Positions 37,962 to 47,233 are shown, counted from the stretch's first letter. The stretch: 64,000 bases of DNA from Chthonobacter rhizosphaerae (GCF_013839525.1 NZ_JACDIS010000015.1:20437-84436), one strand, 5' to 3'. A program made the numbers and translations. The notes: a model not told the origin generated them from the sequence alone.

Positions 37962-38042
37962 CGACGATGCGGCACGCGGGTGGCCCGCCGCCGCCCGGCT
38001 CACCACGCGATCCCGCGTGACAAGCCATGCTGCCGGACCGGG

Positions 38043-38402
38043 TCAGTTGGCGAACTGCTCCAGGTAGCGGTCGCGGCTGGAGTTCGCCGGGTCGTAGACC
38101 GAGGCGGAGGGCAGGCGAACGCTGTCGTTGGTCGAGACGGCCGAGCCGGACGAGGTCACGCGGTTGGCGAGAGCCTCGACCTCACGGTCGCGGGTGCTGT
38201 TGGCCGGGTCCCAGGCCGAGGTGCCGGCCACGAAACCGCTGTCGTTGGTCGAAACGGCGGAACCGGCGCTGGCGCCGCGCTCGGCGAAGCTCTCGATGTA
38301 ACGATCGCGGGTGCTGTTGGCCGGATCCCAGCCGGCGGCCTGAGCGGCAGACGCGACAGAGAGGACACCAACAAGAGCGGCGGCAATGATCTTGGTATTC
38401 AT
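38043..38402 (-). CDS. Secreted protein with three WDPANSTRDR repeats
   Basis: The 119-residue precursor has a signal peptide (MNTKIIAAALVGVLSVASAA, cleavage near AQA-AG). The mature part is made of two full 39-residue repeats (25-63 and 64-102) and a 17-residue third (103-119). Each begins (W/Y)DPANS(T/S)RDR, has a short helix-like E..A.R segment, and the first two then read GSAVSTNDS. The DNA is repeated with the same 117-bp period. I recognise no family. The ribosome site GGAGAAA is good. It is probably periplasmic or exported. The DPANS and TNDS motifs, rich in Asp/Asn/Ser, could bind metal, but this is a guess. Confidence 0.75.
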   Translation of the reverse strand: MNTKIIAAALVGVLSVASAAQAAGWDPANSTRDRYIESFAERGASAGSAVSTNDSGFVAGTSAWDPANSTRDREVEALANRVTSSGSAVSTNDSVRLPSASVYDPANSSRDRYLEQFAN

Positions 38403-38796
38403 GATATTTCTCCATGAACCATCGTCGGCTCGACTTCAATGATCGAGCATGGCGGTGGATTTCGACTTTGGTTTTCTTTGGTCGGAGCGGTTTCGACCGC
38501 CTCGATGACCCTGAGATAGATCATGACCGGCGGCGGCGAAAGGCTCGTCCCGCTGAACAATCTGTTATTCGGAATGTGATCGTTCACGGCTGGCGCACAC
38601 AATCTTCACGCGCCCGGGACAACGCTCGTGACCGCTGCAACCGTAAGCGTGGCTTTTTGCCATGCGGCTCAGGCACTTCCCTGATCGCGAGTGTTCACGG
38701 CCACGCCGACGCTCGCACCCCACCTCCGCCGACCGCCGCCGCCTTTCGGACGGGCGCTCCGGCTCCGGTCACGGATGCGTGCTTCATGCGTGTCCT
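38403..38796. other. Intergenic region before the repeat protein
   Basis: These 394 bases separate the divergently placed 5' end of the repeat-protein gene from the 3' end of the ligase gene. The middle (38440-38600) is richer in A+T than the surroundings and should hold the repeat-protein promoter. I see no gene, clear terminator or repeat in it. Confidence 0.5.
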
Positions 38797-40434
38797 TCAG
38801 CCTTCCGGCAGGAGCGCCATCAGCCCGTCGATGGTGTCGGCCTCGTGGGGCCGCTTGTCCCAGCGCAGCCGGGCGACGCGGGGAAACCGCATGGCGATGC
38901 CCGACTTGTGGCGCGTGGACCGGTTCAGCCCTTCGAACGCCACTTCCAGCACGAGGCCCGCCTCGGCCGTGTGCACCACCTCGCGGACCGGACCGAACCG
39001 CCCCACGGTGTTGTTGCGCACGAACCGGTCGATCTCCTTCAGCTCCTCGTCGGTGAAGCCGAAATAGGCCTTGCCGACGGGCACCAGCTCGCGCCCGGTC
39101 GCCGTCTCGCGCCAGACCCCGAAGGTGTAGTCCGAATAGAAGGACGAACGCTTGCCGTGGCCGCGCTGGGCGTACATGAGCACGGCGTCCACGGTGTAGG
39201 GATCGCGCTTCCACTTGAACCACTCGCCCTTGGGCCGGCCGGGCACGTAGGGGGCGAGCGCGCGCTTGATCATCACGCCCTCCACCGCCTCCGCGTCCGC
39301 GCCCGCGCCGTGGCTCGCCGGGTCGGCCCGGGCGGCGGCGAGGTCGTCCCAGGTGGCGAAGGGGATCATGGGCGAGAGGTCGATCAGGGGATCGCCGAGC
39401 CGGGCCACGAAGGCCTCCAGGCGCGCGCGCCGCTCGTCGAAGGGCAGGCCGCGCACGTCCTCGCCGTTCTCGGCGAGGAGATCGTAGGCGCGGATCGCCG
39501 CCGGCATCTCGGCGAGCAGCTTCGGCGTCACGGTCTTGCGGTTCAGCCGCTGCTGCAGGGTCGCGAAGGGCTGCACCCGGCCGTCGATCAGGATGAGGAG
39601 TTCCCCGTCGATCGCCCCGTCGAAGTCGAGCCGGTCGAGAAGATCCGGGAAGGTGGCCGAGATGTCGTCGCCGGAGCGGGAGAAGAGGCGCGCCACCTGG
39701 CGCCCCTCGGGCGTCCGGCCGGCGGCGGCCTGCACGCGGATCCCGTCCCACTTCCATTCGGCCCGGAACAGCGCCGGGTCGTTGCCCTCCACGTCCCGCT
39801 CTTCCAGGGCGTGCGCCAGCATGGGCGGCCGGAACGGCGCCGGATCGACCGACGACGGCCGCGCGCCGCGCCCCTCGATCCAATCGAACAGCGGCCCGTA
39901 GGGCGGCGCCAGGCCGTGCCAGACCTCCTCCACCTCGTCCGGCTCGCGCCCGCCGAGCCGCGCGAGCGCCGTCTTGGCGAGCCGGGCCGAGACGCCGATC
40001 CGGAGCGAGCCGGTGATGAGCTTCAGGAGCGCGAACCGCCCGGCCTCGTCCAGGAGGTCGAGCCAGCGGGCGATGAGGCGCGGGATCTCCAGCCTGGAGG
40101 ACGTCCGCAGCGTCTCCACCACCTCGGCGATGCCCGGCGGCGGCAGGTTCGGCGTGGCGTCCGGCGCGGGCCACATCAGGGCGACCGTCTCGGAAAGGTC
40201 GCCCACGTAGTCGTAGGAGAGCGCGAACAGCACCGGGTCGGTCCGCTCGGCGATCAGCGCCCGGATCAGCCCCGGCTTGGCGTGCGGGAAGTCGAGCCCG
40301 CCGGTGAGCGCCGCCAGCGCGTAGCCCCGATCCGGATCCGGCGCCTCCGCCAGATAGGCCCTGACGAGCTCGATCTTGGCGTTGCGGCGAGGCTCGTAGG
40401 CGAGCCGGTCGACAAGGGCGGCGAAGCGGTTCAT
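38797..40434 (-). CDS. ATP-dependent DNA ligase, damage-response type
   Basis: The 545-residue enzyme seals DNA nicks using ATP. An N-terminal DNA-binding domain (residues 1-200, with LKLITGSLRIGVSARLAKTA) precedes the nucleotidyltransferase core with the adenylated Lys228 in EWKWDGIR, then SRSGDDIS, IDGELLIL, EGVMIKR and WFKWKRD, and an OB domain (residues about 420-545). This is the bacterial LigB/C-like ligase that occurs beside a metallo-beta-lactamase exonuclease, as here (41112-42149). The ATG at 40432-40434 gives the usual MNRFAALVDRL start. Confidence 0.92.
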   Translation of the reverse strand: MNRFAALVDRLAYEPRRNAKIELVRAYLAEAPDPDRGYALAALTGGLDFPHAKPGLIRALIAERTDPVLFALSYDYVGDLSETVALMWPAPDATPNLPPPGIAEVVETLRTSSRLEIPRLIARWLDLLDEAGRFALLKLITGSLRIGVSARLAKTALARLGGREPDEVEEVWHGLAPPYGPLFDWIEGRGARPSSVDPAPFRPPMLAHALEERDVEGNDPALFRAEWKWDGIRVQAAAGRTPEGRQVARLFSRSGDDISATFPDLLDRLDFDGAIDGELLILIDGRVQPFATLQQRLNRKTVTPKLLAEMPAAIRAYDLLAENGEDVRGLPFDERRARLEAFVARLGDPLIDLSPMIPFATWDDLAAARADPASHGAGADAEAVEGVMIKRALAPYVPGRPKGEWFKWKRDPYTVDAVLMYAQRGHGKRSSFYSDYTFGVWRETATGRELVPVGKAYFGFTDEELKEIDRFVRNNTVGRFGPVREVVHTAEAGLVLEVAFEGLNRSTRHKSGIAMRFPRVARLRWDKRPHEADTIDGLMALLPEG

Positions 40435-40543
40435 GAGACCGCAACGTAGCGCCGGCAAGGCTGGTTGCCGAGGGGGTGCCGCGTCGGCACCGGCCGATCA
40501 TGCACCCTGACCGCGTTCCACCCGTTTCGCCGAAGGTCGTCCG

Positions 40544-41059
40544 ATGTCCGCCGTCAGCATTCGCCCTGCCGTGCCCGCCGACCGACCCGCCCTGGAGGAG
40601 CTGCTCAGGGAGATCTACGCCTACTTCGGCTCGCTCGAGGACGGCGCGTTGCCGGAACCGGCGCTGATCGCCGCGTCCACGCAGGACATGTCCGCGATGG
40701 CGGCCCTCTCGTTCGGACCGAACCGCTTCTGCGACTGCCTGGTCGCGACCGACGACACCGGCCCCGTCGGCTACCTCGCCCATCATCCAGGCGTCTTCGA
40801 AGGCCGCGGCGCCCTGTTCGTCGCCGGCCTGTTCGTCCGCCGCGCCGTGCGCGGCGCCGGCATCGGCTCCGCCCTGATGGCCGAAACCGAAGCGATCGCC
40901 CGCGCCCGCGGCGCCGCCACGCTGGTGTGGACCGTCTGGCACCGCAACGCGGCGGCGATCGGCTTCTACCACCGCCTGGGGGCGCGCCTCTACGTGGACG
41001 ACCTCGTCATGTGGAAGACGGTCGACCAGACACCGCCGGCCTTGGCGGCGCCGGGCTGA
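40544..41059 (+). CDS. GNAT family N-acetyltransferase
   Basis: The 171-residue protein has the GNAT fold: SIRPAVPADRPALEELLREI at the start, the beta-4 strand FVAGLFVRRAVRG, the acetyl-CoA loop RGAGIGSALMAETEA (RxxGxG/A) and the late helix NAAAIGFYHRLGARLY. The substrate is unknown. It lies on the plus strand between the ligase and exonuclease genes, which are both on the minus strand, so it interrupts their pairing. Confidence 0.88.
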   Translation: MSAVSIRPAVPADRPALEELLREIYAYFGSLEDGALPEPALIAASTQDMSAMAALSFGPNRFCDCLVATDDTGPVGYLAHHPGVFEGRGALFVAGLFVRRAVRGAGIGSALMAETEAIARARGAATLVWTVWHRNAAAIGFYHRLGARLYVDDLVMWKTVDQTPPALAAPG

Positions 41060-41111
41060 GCACGCGGTTCCACGCTGACCGCGCCGGCAAGACGGGCGAC
41101 GCCGTTGGAGA

Positions 41112-42149
41112 TCAAGACCCCTCCACCGCCGCCGTCGCCCCTTCTCCCTCCTCCTCGTCCCCGTAGCCGATCAGGTGGAGCGGGCGGCCGCGGATGGCGT
41201 TCTGGCCGCACCAGTGGACGAGGGCGTCCTCCTGGCCGTGGGTGACCCACACCTCCTCGGCGCCGGTCTCCCGGATGGTGGCGAGGAGATCGTCCCAGTC
41301 GGAGTGGTCGGAGATGACGAGCGGCAGTTCGGCGCCACGCTGGCGGGCGCGGGCGCGCACGCGCATCCAGCCGCTCGCGAAGGCCGTCACCGGGTCGGCG
41401 AAGCGGCGGGCCCAGAGGTCGGCGGTCGCGGAGGGCGGGCAGAGCACGATCCGGCCGGCGACGTCGGCCTTCGCCCGCCCGGCGACGCCCTCCAGGGGCC
41501 CGAGGTTTACGCCCATCTCGCCGTAGAAGCGGCAGAGCTTGTCGAGACCGCCGTGGATCAGGATCGGCGCGTCGTAGCCCGCCTCCCGGATGAGGGCGAT
41601 CACCCGCTGGGCCTTGCCGAGCGCATAGGCGCCGACGAGATGCGTGCGCTCGGGGAACAGCCGGTGGCTGTCCATCAGCCTGGCGATCTCGCCGGCCGCC
41701 GAGGGATGGCGGAACACCGGCAGCGCGAAGGTCGCCTCGGTGATGAAGGCGTGGCAGCGCACGGGCTCGAAGGGCGTGCAGGTCGGGTCGGGCTGGCGCT
41801 TGTAGTCGCCGGAGACGACGAGCCGCAGGCCCTTCCACTCCAGGAGGATCTGGGCCGAGCCGAGCACGTGGCCGGCCGGGTAGAGCGTCACGTCCACGTC
41901 GCCCACCCGCACCGTCTCGCCATAGTCCACCGGCTGGCGGGCGCGGGTGAAGTCGGCCCCGTAGCGCACCGCCATGATGGCGAGCGTCTCCGGCGTCGCC
42001 AGCACCGCCTGGTGGCCGGAGCGGGCGTGATCGGAGTGGCCGTGGGTGATCACGGCCCGGGCCACCGGCCGCACCGGATCCACGTGGAAACCGCCCGGCG
42101 GGCAGTAGAGGCCGGCGGCGTCGAGGGTGAGGAGGTCTTCGGCGCGCAT
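41112..42149 (-). CDS. Ligase-associated DNA damage response exonuclease (MBL fold)
   Basis: The 345-residue protein has a metallo-beta-lactamase core with ITHGHSDHARSGH as the metal-binding motif, LYPAGHVLGSAQIL, VSGDYKRQPDPTCTPFEPV and the beta-CASP-like SDHSDWDDLL near the end. It belongs to the ligase-associated exonuclease family, whose genes accompany ATP-dependent ligase and often Lhr helicase and PdeM phosphatase genes in a repair cassette. Here only ligase and exonuclease are present. ATG 42147-42149 starts MRAEDLLTLDAAGLYCPPGG, as in relatives. Confidence 0.92.
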   Translation of the reverse strand: MRAEDLLTLDAAGLYCPPGGFHVDPVRPVARAVITHGHSDHARSGHQAVLATPETLAIMAVRYGADFTRARQPVDYGETVRVGDVDVTLYPAGHVLGSAQILLEWKGLRLVVSGDYKRQPDPTCTPFEPVRCHAFITEATFALPVFRHPSAAGEIARLMDSHRLFPERTHLVGAYALGKAQRVIALIREAGYDAPILIHGGLDKLCRFYGEMGVNLGPLEGVAGRAKADVAGRIVLCPPSATADLWARRFADPVTAFASGWMRVRARARQRGAELPLVISDHSDWDDLLATIRETGAEEVWVTHGQEDALVHWCGQNAIRGRPLHLIGYGDEEEGEGATAAVEGS

Positions 42150-42316
42150 CCTTCACAACCTAGGGCGGGCGCGCGCCGGCCGGAAGGGGCGATCTCCTCA
42201 ATCACGGATGACGCCATCCCGGAGGTGGGATATGACCGGGGCAAGAACCGGCCTCTCCGATCCGAGCAGGCCGGCGACGGCCCGCCGCGGCGGGCCAGCA
42301 TGATCGGGCGAGCGCC

Positions 42317-43468
42317 ATGACGAGACCTGCCATCGACGGCCTGCCGGCCCCACGAAGCCACACCGGCCTCGTCTCCGCCGACCGGAGCGCCACCGGCATC
42401 CTGCCGGCCCACCGCATCGACGACCTGATCGGCCGCCAGTCGATCCAGGCGTCGCACCCCTATGACGCCGACCAGGTGCAGCCGGCGAGCCTCGACCTCC
42501 GGCTCGGGCCGGTGGCCCACCGGCTGCGGGCGAGCTTCCTTCCCGGTCCCCACGCGCGCGTCACCGACAAGCTGGACCGGCTGAAGCTCCACACCATCGA
42601 CCTCACCGACGGCGCGGTCCTGGAGACCGGATGCGTCTACCTGGTCCCGGTCTTGGAGCGCCTCGCCCTGCCGCACGACGTGTCGGCATCGGCCAACCCG
42701 AAGAGCTCCACCGGCCGGCTCGACGTGTTCACCCGCGTGATCACCGACCACGGCGCCGCCTTCGACACCATCGCGCCCGGCTACCGGGGCCCGCTCTTCG
42801 TGGAGATCAGCCCACGCACCTTCCCGGTGCTGGTCCGGCTCGGCTCGCGCCTGTCGCAGGTGCGCTTCCGCTGCGGCGACGCCCGCCTGTCCGACGAGGA
42901 GCTCGCCGCCCTCCACGCGGAGACGCCCCTCGTCGACGCCGATCCGGCGGTGTTCGAGAACGGCCTCACGCTCTCCATCGACCTCAAGCGCGAAGGGCCG
43001 GGCTCGCTCGTCGGCTACCGGGCCAAGCGGCATTCCGCCGTCATCGACATGGACGCCAAGGCGGCCCACGACGTGCTGGACTTCTGGGAGCCGCTCCATC
43101 AGCGCGGCGAGCCGTCGCTCGTGCTCGATCCGGACGAGTTCTACATCCTGGTCTCGCGCGAGGCGGTGCACGTGCCGCCCGGTACGGCCGCCGAGATGGT
43201 GGCGATCGATCCGCTCGTCGGCGAGTTCCGCGTCCACTACGCGGGCTTCTTCGATCCGGGCTTCGGCCACGCGGAGGCGGGCGGCAGCGGCTCGCGCGCG
43301 GTGCTGGAGGTGCGCAGCCACGAGGTGCCCTTCATCCTGGACCATGGCCAGACCATCGGCCGGCTCGTCTACGAGCGCATGCTGGAGCCGCCGACCACCC
43401 TCTACGGCCAGGGCATCGGCTCCAACTACCAGGCCCAGGGCCTGAAGCTTTCCAAGCACTTCCGCTGA
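42317..43468 (+). CDS. 2'-deoxycytidine 5'-triphosphate deaminase (two-domain form)
   Basis: The 383-residue protein contains two dUTPase-like beta domains in tandem. The first holds QVQPASLDLRLGPVAHRL and ANPKSSTGRLDVFTRVITDH, the second PDEFYILVSREAVHVPPGTA, HYAGFFDPGFGH and EVRSHEVPF. This long form is typical of alphaproteobacteria and would deaminate dCTP to dUTP for thymidylate synthesis. The ATG at 42317 lies after a moderate ribosome site. It is near metZ-independent nucleotide and repair genes but not clearly in an operon with them. Confidence 0.9.
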   Translation: MTRPAIDGLPAPRSHTGLVSADRSATGILPAHRIDDLIGRQSIQASHPYDADQVQPASLDLRLGPVAHRLRASFLPGPHARVTDKLDRLKLHTIDLTDGAVLETGCVYLVPVLERLALPHDVSASANPKSSTGRLDVFTRVITDHGAAFDTIAPGYRGPLFVEISPRTFPVLVRLGSRLSQVRFRCGDARLSDEELAALHAETPLVDADPAVFENGLTLSIDLKREGPGSLVGYRAKRHSAVIDMDAKAAHDVLDFWEPLHQRGEPSLVLDPDEFYILVSREAVHVPPGTAAEMVAIDPLVGEFRVHYAGFFDPGFGHAEAGGSGSRAVLEVRSHEVPFILDHGQTIGRLVYERMLEPPTTLYGQGIGSNYQAQGLKLSKHFR

Positions 43469-43487
43469 CGGCGCCGCCGCCCGGCGA

Positions 43488-44234
43488 TCAGGCGGGGCCG
43501 GGCGCCAGCACGCCGGACGCGCAGGCGAAGATGCGGTTCACCTTCTCGGCCAGCCGGCGGTCGCAGCCGCAGGAAGCACGGTCGAGGCCGTCGGGGTCGA
43601 GCACCGTGAGCGAGCCGCGGCTGTAGGCGATCAGGTTCGCCCGCGAGAGCGAAAGGCCCGCCTGGGTGACGGTGGTGCGCTTCACGGAGAAATAGGCCGA
43701 CAGGTATTCCTGCATCACCCGGCATGTGTCGCCGCCCGTCCGCCGGCGGTACGTGGCGATCCATCGGGCCATGCGCTGCGGCACCGTGTGGGTGGCGTTG
43801 CAGAGCATGTTCTCGGCGATCAGCGTGGCGTACACGGCGGCGCAGCGCAGCACCATGTCGCGCACAGCCGGACTGTCCGCATGGGCGGCCCGCAGGGTGG
43901 TGGCGTCCACGATCCAGGCCCGGCCGGGACATTCCACCACCGCGGTCGTGGCGAACGGCAGGCCGCTCAGCGACTGGGCGAGCCCCACCGCCATGTCGTC
44001 CGACACGGAACCGAGCCCGATCCGCGTGCCGTCCGGCCCGGCGAGGTGAAGCCCGATCAGCCCGCTCTCGGCGAACACCACGTCGCCGGGCGAGGCGCCC
44101 GGCAGGTCCGCCAGCACCGCGCCGCCGGGCAGGTCCGCCAGCCGGGCGCGCGCCAGCAGCCTTTCGCGATCGAAGGCGGGAAGTCCGGACAGCAGGCGAT
44201 TGCGCGGCGGGTCGGCGGCGTCCGGTCTCACCAT
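43488..44234 (-). CDS. Crp/Fnr family transcriptional regulator
   Basis: The 248-residue protein has an N-terminal cyclic-nucleotide-binding-like beta barrel (residues about 15-135) and a C-terminal winged helix (QRMARWIATYRRRTGG, MQEYLSAYFSVKRTTVTQAG, RGSLTVLDPDGLDRASCGC). No FNR-type iron-sulfur Cys cluster is seen at the N-terminus; the CGC near the C-terminus is noted but unexplained. Similar Crp-like regulators with an MQEYLSAYFSVKR helix are common in Hyphomicrobiales. It lies downstream of the phytochrome gene on the same strand, 317 bases away, so a link to the light pathway is possible but unproven. Confidence 0.88.
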   Translation of the reverse strand: MVRPDAADPPRNRLLSGLPAFDRERLLARARLADLPGGAVLADLPGASPGDVVFAESGLIGLHLAGPDGTRIGLGSVSDDMAVGLAQSLSGLPFATTAVVECPGRAWIVDATTLRAAHADSPAVRDMVLRCAAVYATLIAENMLCNATHTVPQRMARWIATYRRRTGGDTCRVMQEYLSAYFSVKRTTVTQAGLSLSRANLIAYSRGSLTVLDPDGLDRASCGCDRRLAEKVNRIFACASGVLAPGPA

Positions 44235-44331
44235 GGGCGGGAAGGTCTAGCCTCGGTCTCGACGTGCGGGGCGGAGCGGCGGCGGCCCCGTGCGTCCGGG
44301 CCGTGCCCGGATCGAAGCACGCGGTATGGAT

Positions 44332-44349
44332 GTGTATGAAACCATACAC
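44332..44349. promoter_or_regulatory. Inverted repeat upstream of the Crp/Fnr gene
   Basis: GTGTATG-AAAC-CATACAC is a perfect 7-bp inverted repeat about 98 bases before the Crp/Fnr start, in a 317-base gap (44235-44551) that is otherwise featureless and G+C-rich. It is a candidate operator, perhaps for autoregulation. Confidence 0.45.
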
Positions 44350-44551
44350 GCGGCGAGCGCAATGGCAACCCGCCTGTTTCCCCGGCGGGCATAGTGCGCA
44401 AGGCGGCGAAACGGCGGCGCCGGGGACAAGGACGGACGGCCGCGTCCGGAAAGGCGGCCGCGGCCGGATGGACGATCGCTTCCGGCCGGCGTCGCCGTCC
44501 GCCTCGTCCCGGCGAGGATCCCGCGCCCGCCGCCGAGGCGGCCGCGTCCGG

Positions 44552-47131
44552 TCAGCCGCCCTGGGCGGGGCCGCCGCCGGTGCCGACGAGGCGGATGAGC
44601 ATGCCGGCGAGTTCGCTCGCCCTGTAGGGTTTGGAGACCACCGGCACGGACCGGAACCGGTCAGGCACCACCACGGAGGCCTCGAAGCCGGTGGTGAAGG
44701 CGAAGGGAACGCCGCGGCCCGCCAGCACGTCGGCGGCCTCCCACACCGGCTGGCCATGAAGGTCGACGTCCAGGAAGGCGGCGTCCACCTCCGCCGTTTC
44801 GGCGAGGGAGACGGCCGCGGCCAGCCGGGCGACCGGGCCGACCACCACCACGCCCGCGTCCTCCAGGCCGATCTGGGCGTCGAGCGCCACCAGGGCGTTG
44901 TCCTCCACCAGCAGCACCCGCGTGTCGCGGATCCGCTCCTGCGGCGCGGCATGGCCGTGGCCGGTCGCGACGGCGGCCGGTTCCGGGTCGATCACCTCCG
45001 AGGCCGGGATCTGGACGATGCACACGAGGCCCTTCGGCTCGAACCGCAATTCGGCCCGGCCGGACACGTCCAGCGCCAGGGTGCGCTCGATCAGCGTCAT
45101 GCCGAAGCCGCGCCGTTTCGGCCGCTCGCCCACGGTCGGCCCGCCGGTCTCGGTCCAGGTGATCGTCAGCATCGGCTCCGCCGGCCCGCCGTCGATCGAC
45201 CAGCGCACGGACACATGGCCGTCCGGCAGCGAGAAGGCGCCGTACTTGGCGGCGTTGGTGGCGAGTTCGTGGACGGCGAGGCCGAGCGAGATGGTGGCCT
45301 TCGGGCGGAGCGCCAGGTTGGCGCCGTCCAGCCGGTAGCGTCCGGACGACTCGTCGCCGTAGGCGGCCAGTTCCTCCTTCAGGAGCTGGCGCAGATCGGC
45401 ACCGAGCCACCGGTTCTTGGTCAGGAGGCTGTGGGTCAGCGCCATGGAGCGCAGCCGCATCTCGAACTGGCGGACATATTCCTCCAGGTCGGTGGCGCCC
45501 CGGGAGGACTGCCGGGCAAGGGCCTGGATCGTCGCCAGGGTGTTCTTCACCCGGTGGTCCAGCTCCGCCATCAGGAGATCCTGGTGCGCCCGCGCCTTCT
45601 CGCGCTCGCGGGCCACCTCGTCCACCCGCTTCAGCACCACCTCCAGCATGGCGAGCCGGAACGCCTTCAGGAGGTCCAGCTCCTGGGCGGTCCAGGGGCG
45701 CGAGCGGCCGCGCACGGTCTCCCGCCAGGCCTTGAAGGACGTGCGCGGGTGGAGCCGCACCCCGTCGTCGCCGATCGTCACGACCTTGGTCGGCGCGCCG
45801 GCCCAGGTGACCGTCTGCTCGATCTCCGGCCGGAACCACAGGATGTAGTCGCGCGGCGAGCGGGAGATGGAGACGGACAGGAAGCCCGCGGCGCGCTCGG
45901 TGTGATCGGCCGCCTCCGGCATCACCTCCGCCATCCGGTCGGTGGCGTAGACGCCCTCCGCCTGGGTGGCGTTCAGCCAGGCGACGAACCGCTCCACGAC
46001 CTCCCCCGGCGGGGTGCGGCCGAACAGGGTTACGGAGCCGTCCCAGATCACCGCCAGCCCCTCGCTCGGCACAAGGCCGATCAGGTCCGGCACCACGGCG
46101 CGGAGCCCCGCGCCCACGTCGTTGTCGCCGCCGACCCGGTTGACGAGCGCCGAGAGCAGGGTGCGCGAGCGCAGCTGGTCCTGGCTCTCGGTGCGGCCCA
46201 GCCGCTCGGCGAGCTGCAGCGAGGCTATCTGGGCGATCAGCTCGCAGTTGCGCAGCACCGACCGGGGCAGCGTGTGGGGGCGGTCGTCGTGGCAGGCGAC
46301 GAGACCCCAGAGGCGGCCCTGGACCACCAGCGACAGGGACAGGGAGGCAGCGACCCCCATGTTCGCCAGGTATTCCAGGTGCACGGGCGAGACGCTGCGG
46401 ATCATGCAGTCGGTGAGGTCGAGCGGAGCGCCCGTCTCTGGGTCGAGGGCCGGCACGATCGGCGCAGGCCGGTAGAGCGCGTCCGGGATGAAGCGGATCC
46501 AGTTGCGCAGGTAGAGCGCCCGCGCCTGGACCGGGATGTCGGAGGCCGGATAGTGGAGGCCGAGGTATTCCTCCAGGTCCGGCCGCCGGTCCTCGGCGAT
46601 CACGACGCCGCTGTCGTCCTCCTGGAAGCGGTAGACCATCACGCGGCCGTAGCCGGTGATCCGACGGACCTCGCGGGCGAGCACGGCCAGGAAGGCTGTC
46701 ACCGTGCCGGTGCCGCCGAGCGCCGCGAGGCTGCGCTGCACCTCGCCGAGGGTGTCGAGGGCGAAGGCGCCGTCGGCGGGCGTCACCTCCAGGACGACCC
46801 GGCCGCCGGACCGGTGCACGGCGCCGGCGAAGCTCCGCTCGCCGAGGACGAAGTCCAAGGGCAGGGGCATGCGCACGGACGGCAGGTCCGCCCGCACGAG
46901 ACGCGCGAGCTCGGCCGCCACGGCCTGCGGCACCAGGTCCGCGAAGGCGCGTCCCGGGAGGGCCTCGGCCGGCGCGCCGAACACCGTCTCGCAGGCGCCC
47001 GCCGCCTGGACGACCGCAAGGCTGCGCTCGTCCATCGCCAGAAGGCAGCCCCAGGGCTGGACGGCCCCGGGAATGTGGATCGGCTCGCGGTCGCAGAGCG
47101 TCAGATCCACCACGTCGTTTCGATCAGGCAC
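44552..47131 (-). CDS. bphP: Bacteriophytochrome histidine kinase fused to a receiver domain
   Basis: The 859-residue protein is a red/far-red light sensor. Cys13 in CDREPIHIPGAVQPWG is the biliverdin attachment site of bacterial phytochromes. Domains in order: PAS (about 20-125), GAF (135-310, with YPASDIP at 195-200 and VSPVHLEYL), PHY (320-500, with the tongue motif PRTSF), an HWE-type kinase (phosphoacceptor His526 in LDHRVKNTLA, N-box HELATNAAKYGA, WTETGGP) and a C-terminal receiver (about 737-850, phosphoacceptor Asp788, Lys834). Start GTG 47131 is favoured because the upstream ATG at 47206 would overlap the promoter. The biliverdin-forming heme oxygenase gene is nearby. Confidence 0.95.
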   Translation of the reverse strand: MPDRNDVVDLTLCDREPIHIPGAVQPWGCLLAMDERSLAVVQAAGACETVFGAPAEALPGRAFADLVPQAVAAELARLVRADLPSVRMPLPLDFVLGERSFAGAVHRSGGRVVLEVTPADGAFALDTLGEVQRSLAALGGTGTVTAFLAVLAREVRRITGYGRVMVYRFQEDDSGVVIAEDRRPDLEEYLGLHYPASDIPVQARALYLRNWIRFIPDALYRPAPIVPALDPETGAPLDLTDCMIRSVSPVHLEYLANMGVAASLSLSLVVQGRLWGLVACHDDRPHTLPRSVLRNCELIAQIASLQLAERLGRTESQDQLRSRTLLSALVNRVGGDNDVGAGLRAVVPDLIGLVPSEGLAVIWDGSVTLFGRTPPGEVVERFVAWLNATQAEGVYATDRMAEVMPEAADHTERAAGFLSVSISRSPRDYILWFRPEIEQTVTWAGAPTKVVTIGDDGVRLHPRTSFKAWRETVRGRSRPWTAQELDLLKAFRLAMLEVVLKRVDEVAREREKARAHQDLLMAELDHRVKNTLATIQALARQSSRGATDLEEYVRQFEMRLRSMALTHSLLTKNRWLGADLRQLLKEELAAYGDESSGRYRLDGANLALRPKATISLGLAVHELATNAAKYGAFSLPDGHVSVRWSIDGGPAEPMLTITWTETGGPTVGERPKRRGFGMTLIERTLALDVSGRAELRFEPKGLVCIVQIPASEVIDPEPAAVATGHGHAAPQERIRDTRVLLVEDNALVALDAQIGLEDAGVVVVGPVARLAAAVSLAETAEVDAAFLDVDLHGQPVWEAADVLAGRGVPFAFTTGFEASVVVPDRFRSVPVVSKPYRASELAGMLIRLVGTGGGPAQGG

Positions 47132-47204
47132 GCCCCACCCACCCGTCCTATGCCGACCAGCCAGCGCCGGCCATGCGGCCCGGACGCTTGCGAAAGTCGC
47201 CTTC

Positions 47205-47233
47205 ATAACATAGCGATAGGGCACCGCAGTCAA
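47205..47233 (-). promoter_or_regulatory. Promoter of the bacteriophytochrome gene
   Basis: On the minus strand TTGACT (47233-47228), a 17-base spacer and TGTTAT (47210-47205) fit a sigma-70 promoter and give a leader of about 67 bases. The remaining part of the 304-base divergent gap to the second kinase gene shows no clear site. Confidence 0.6.

Noticed and set aside
41112..42149. Could the MBL-fold gene be phnP?
   Set aside because: Its motifs and 345-residue length fit the ligase-associated exonuclease, and it lies beside the ligase, 11 kb from the phn operon.
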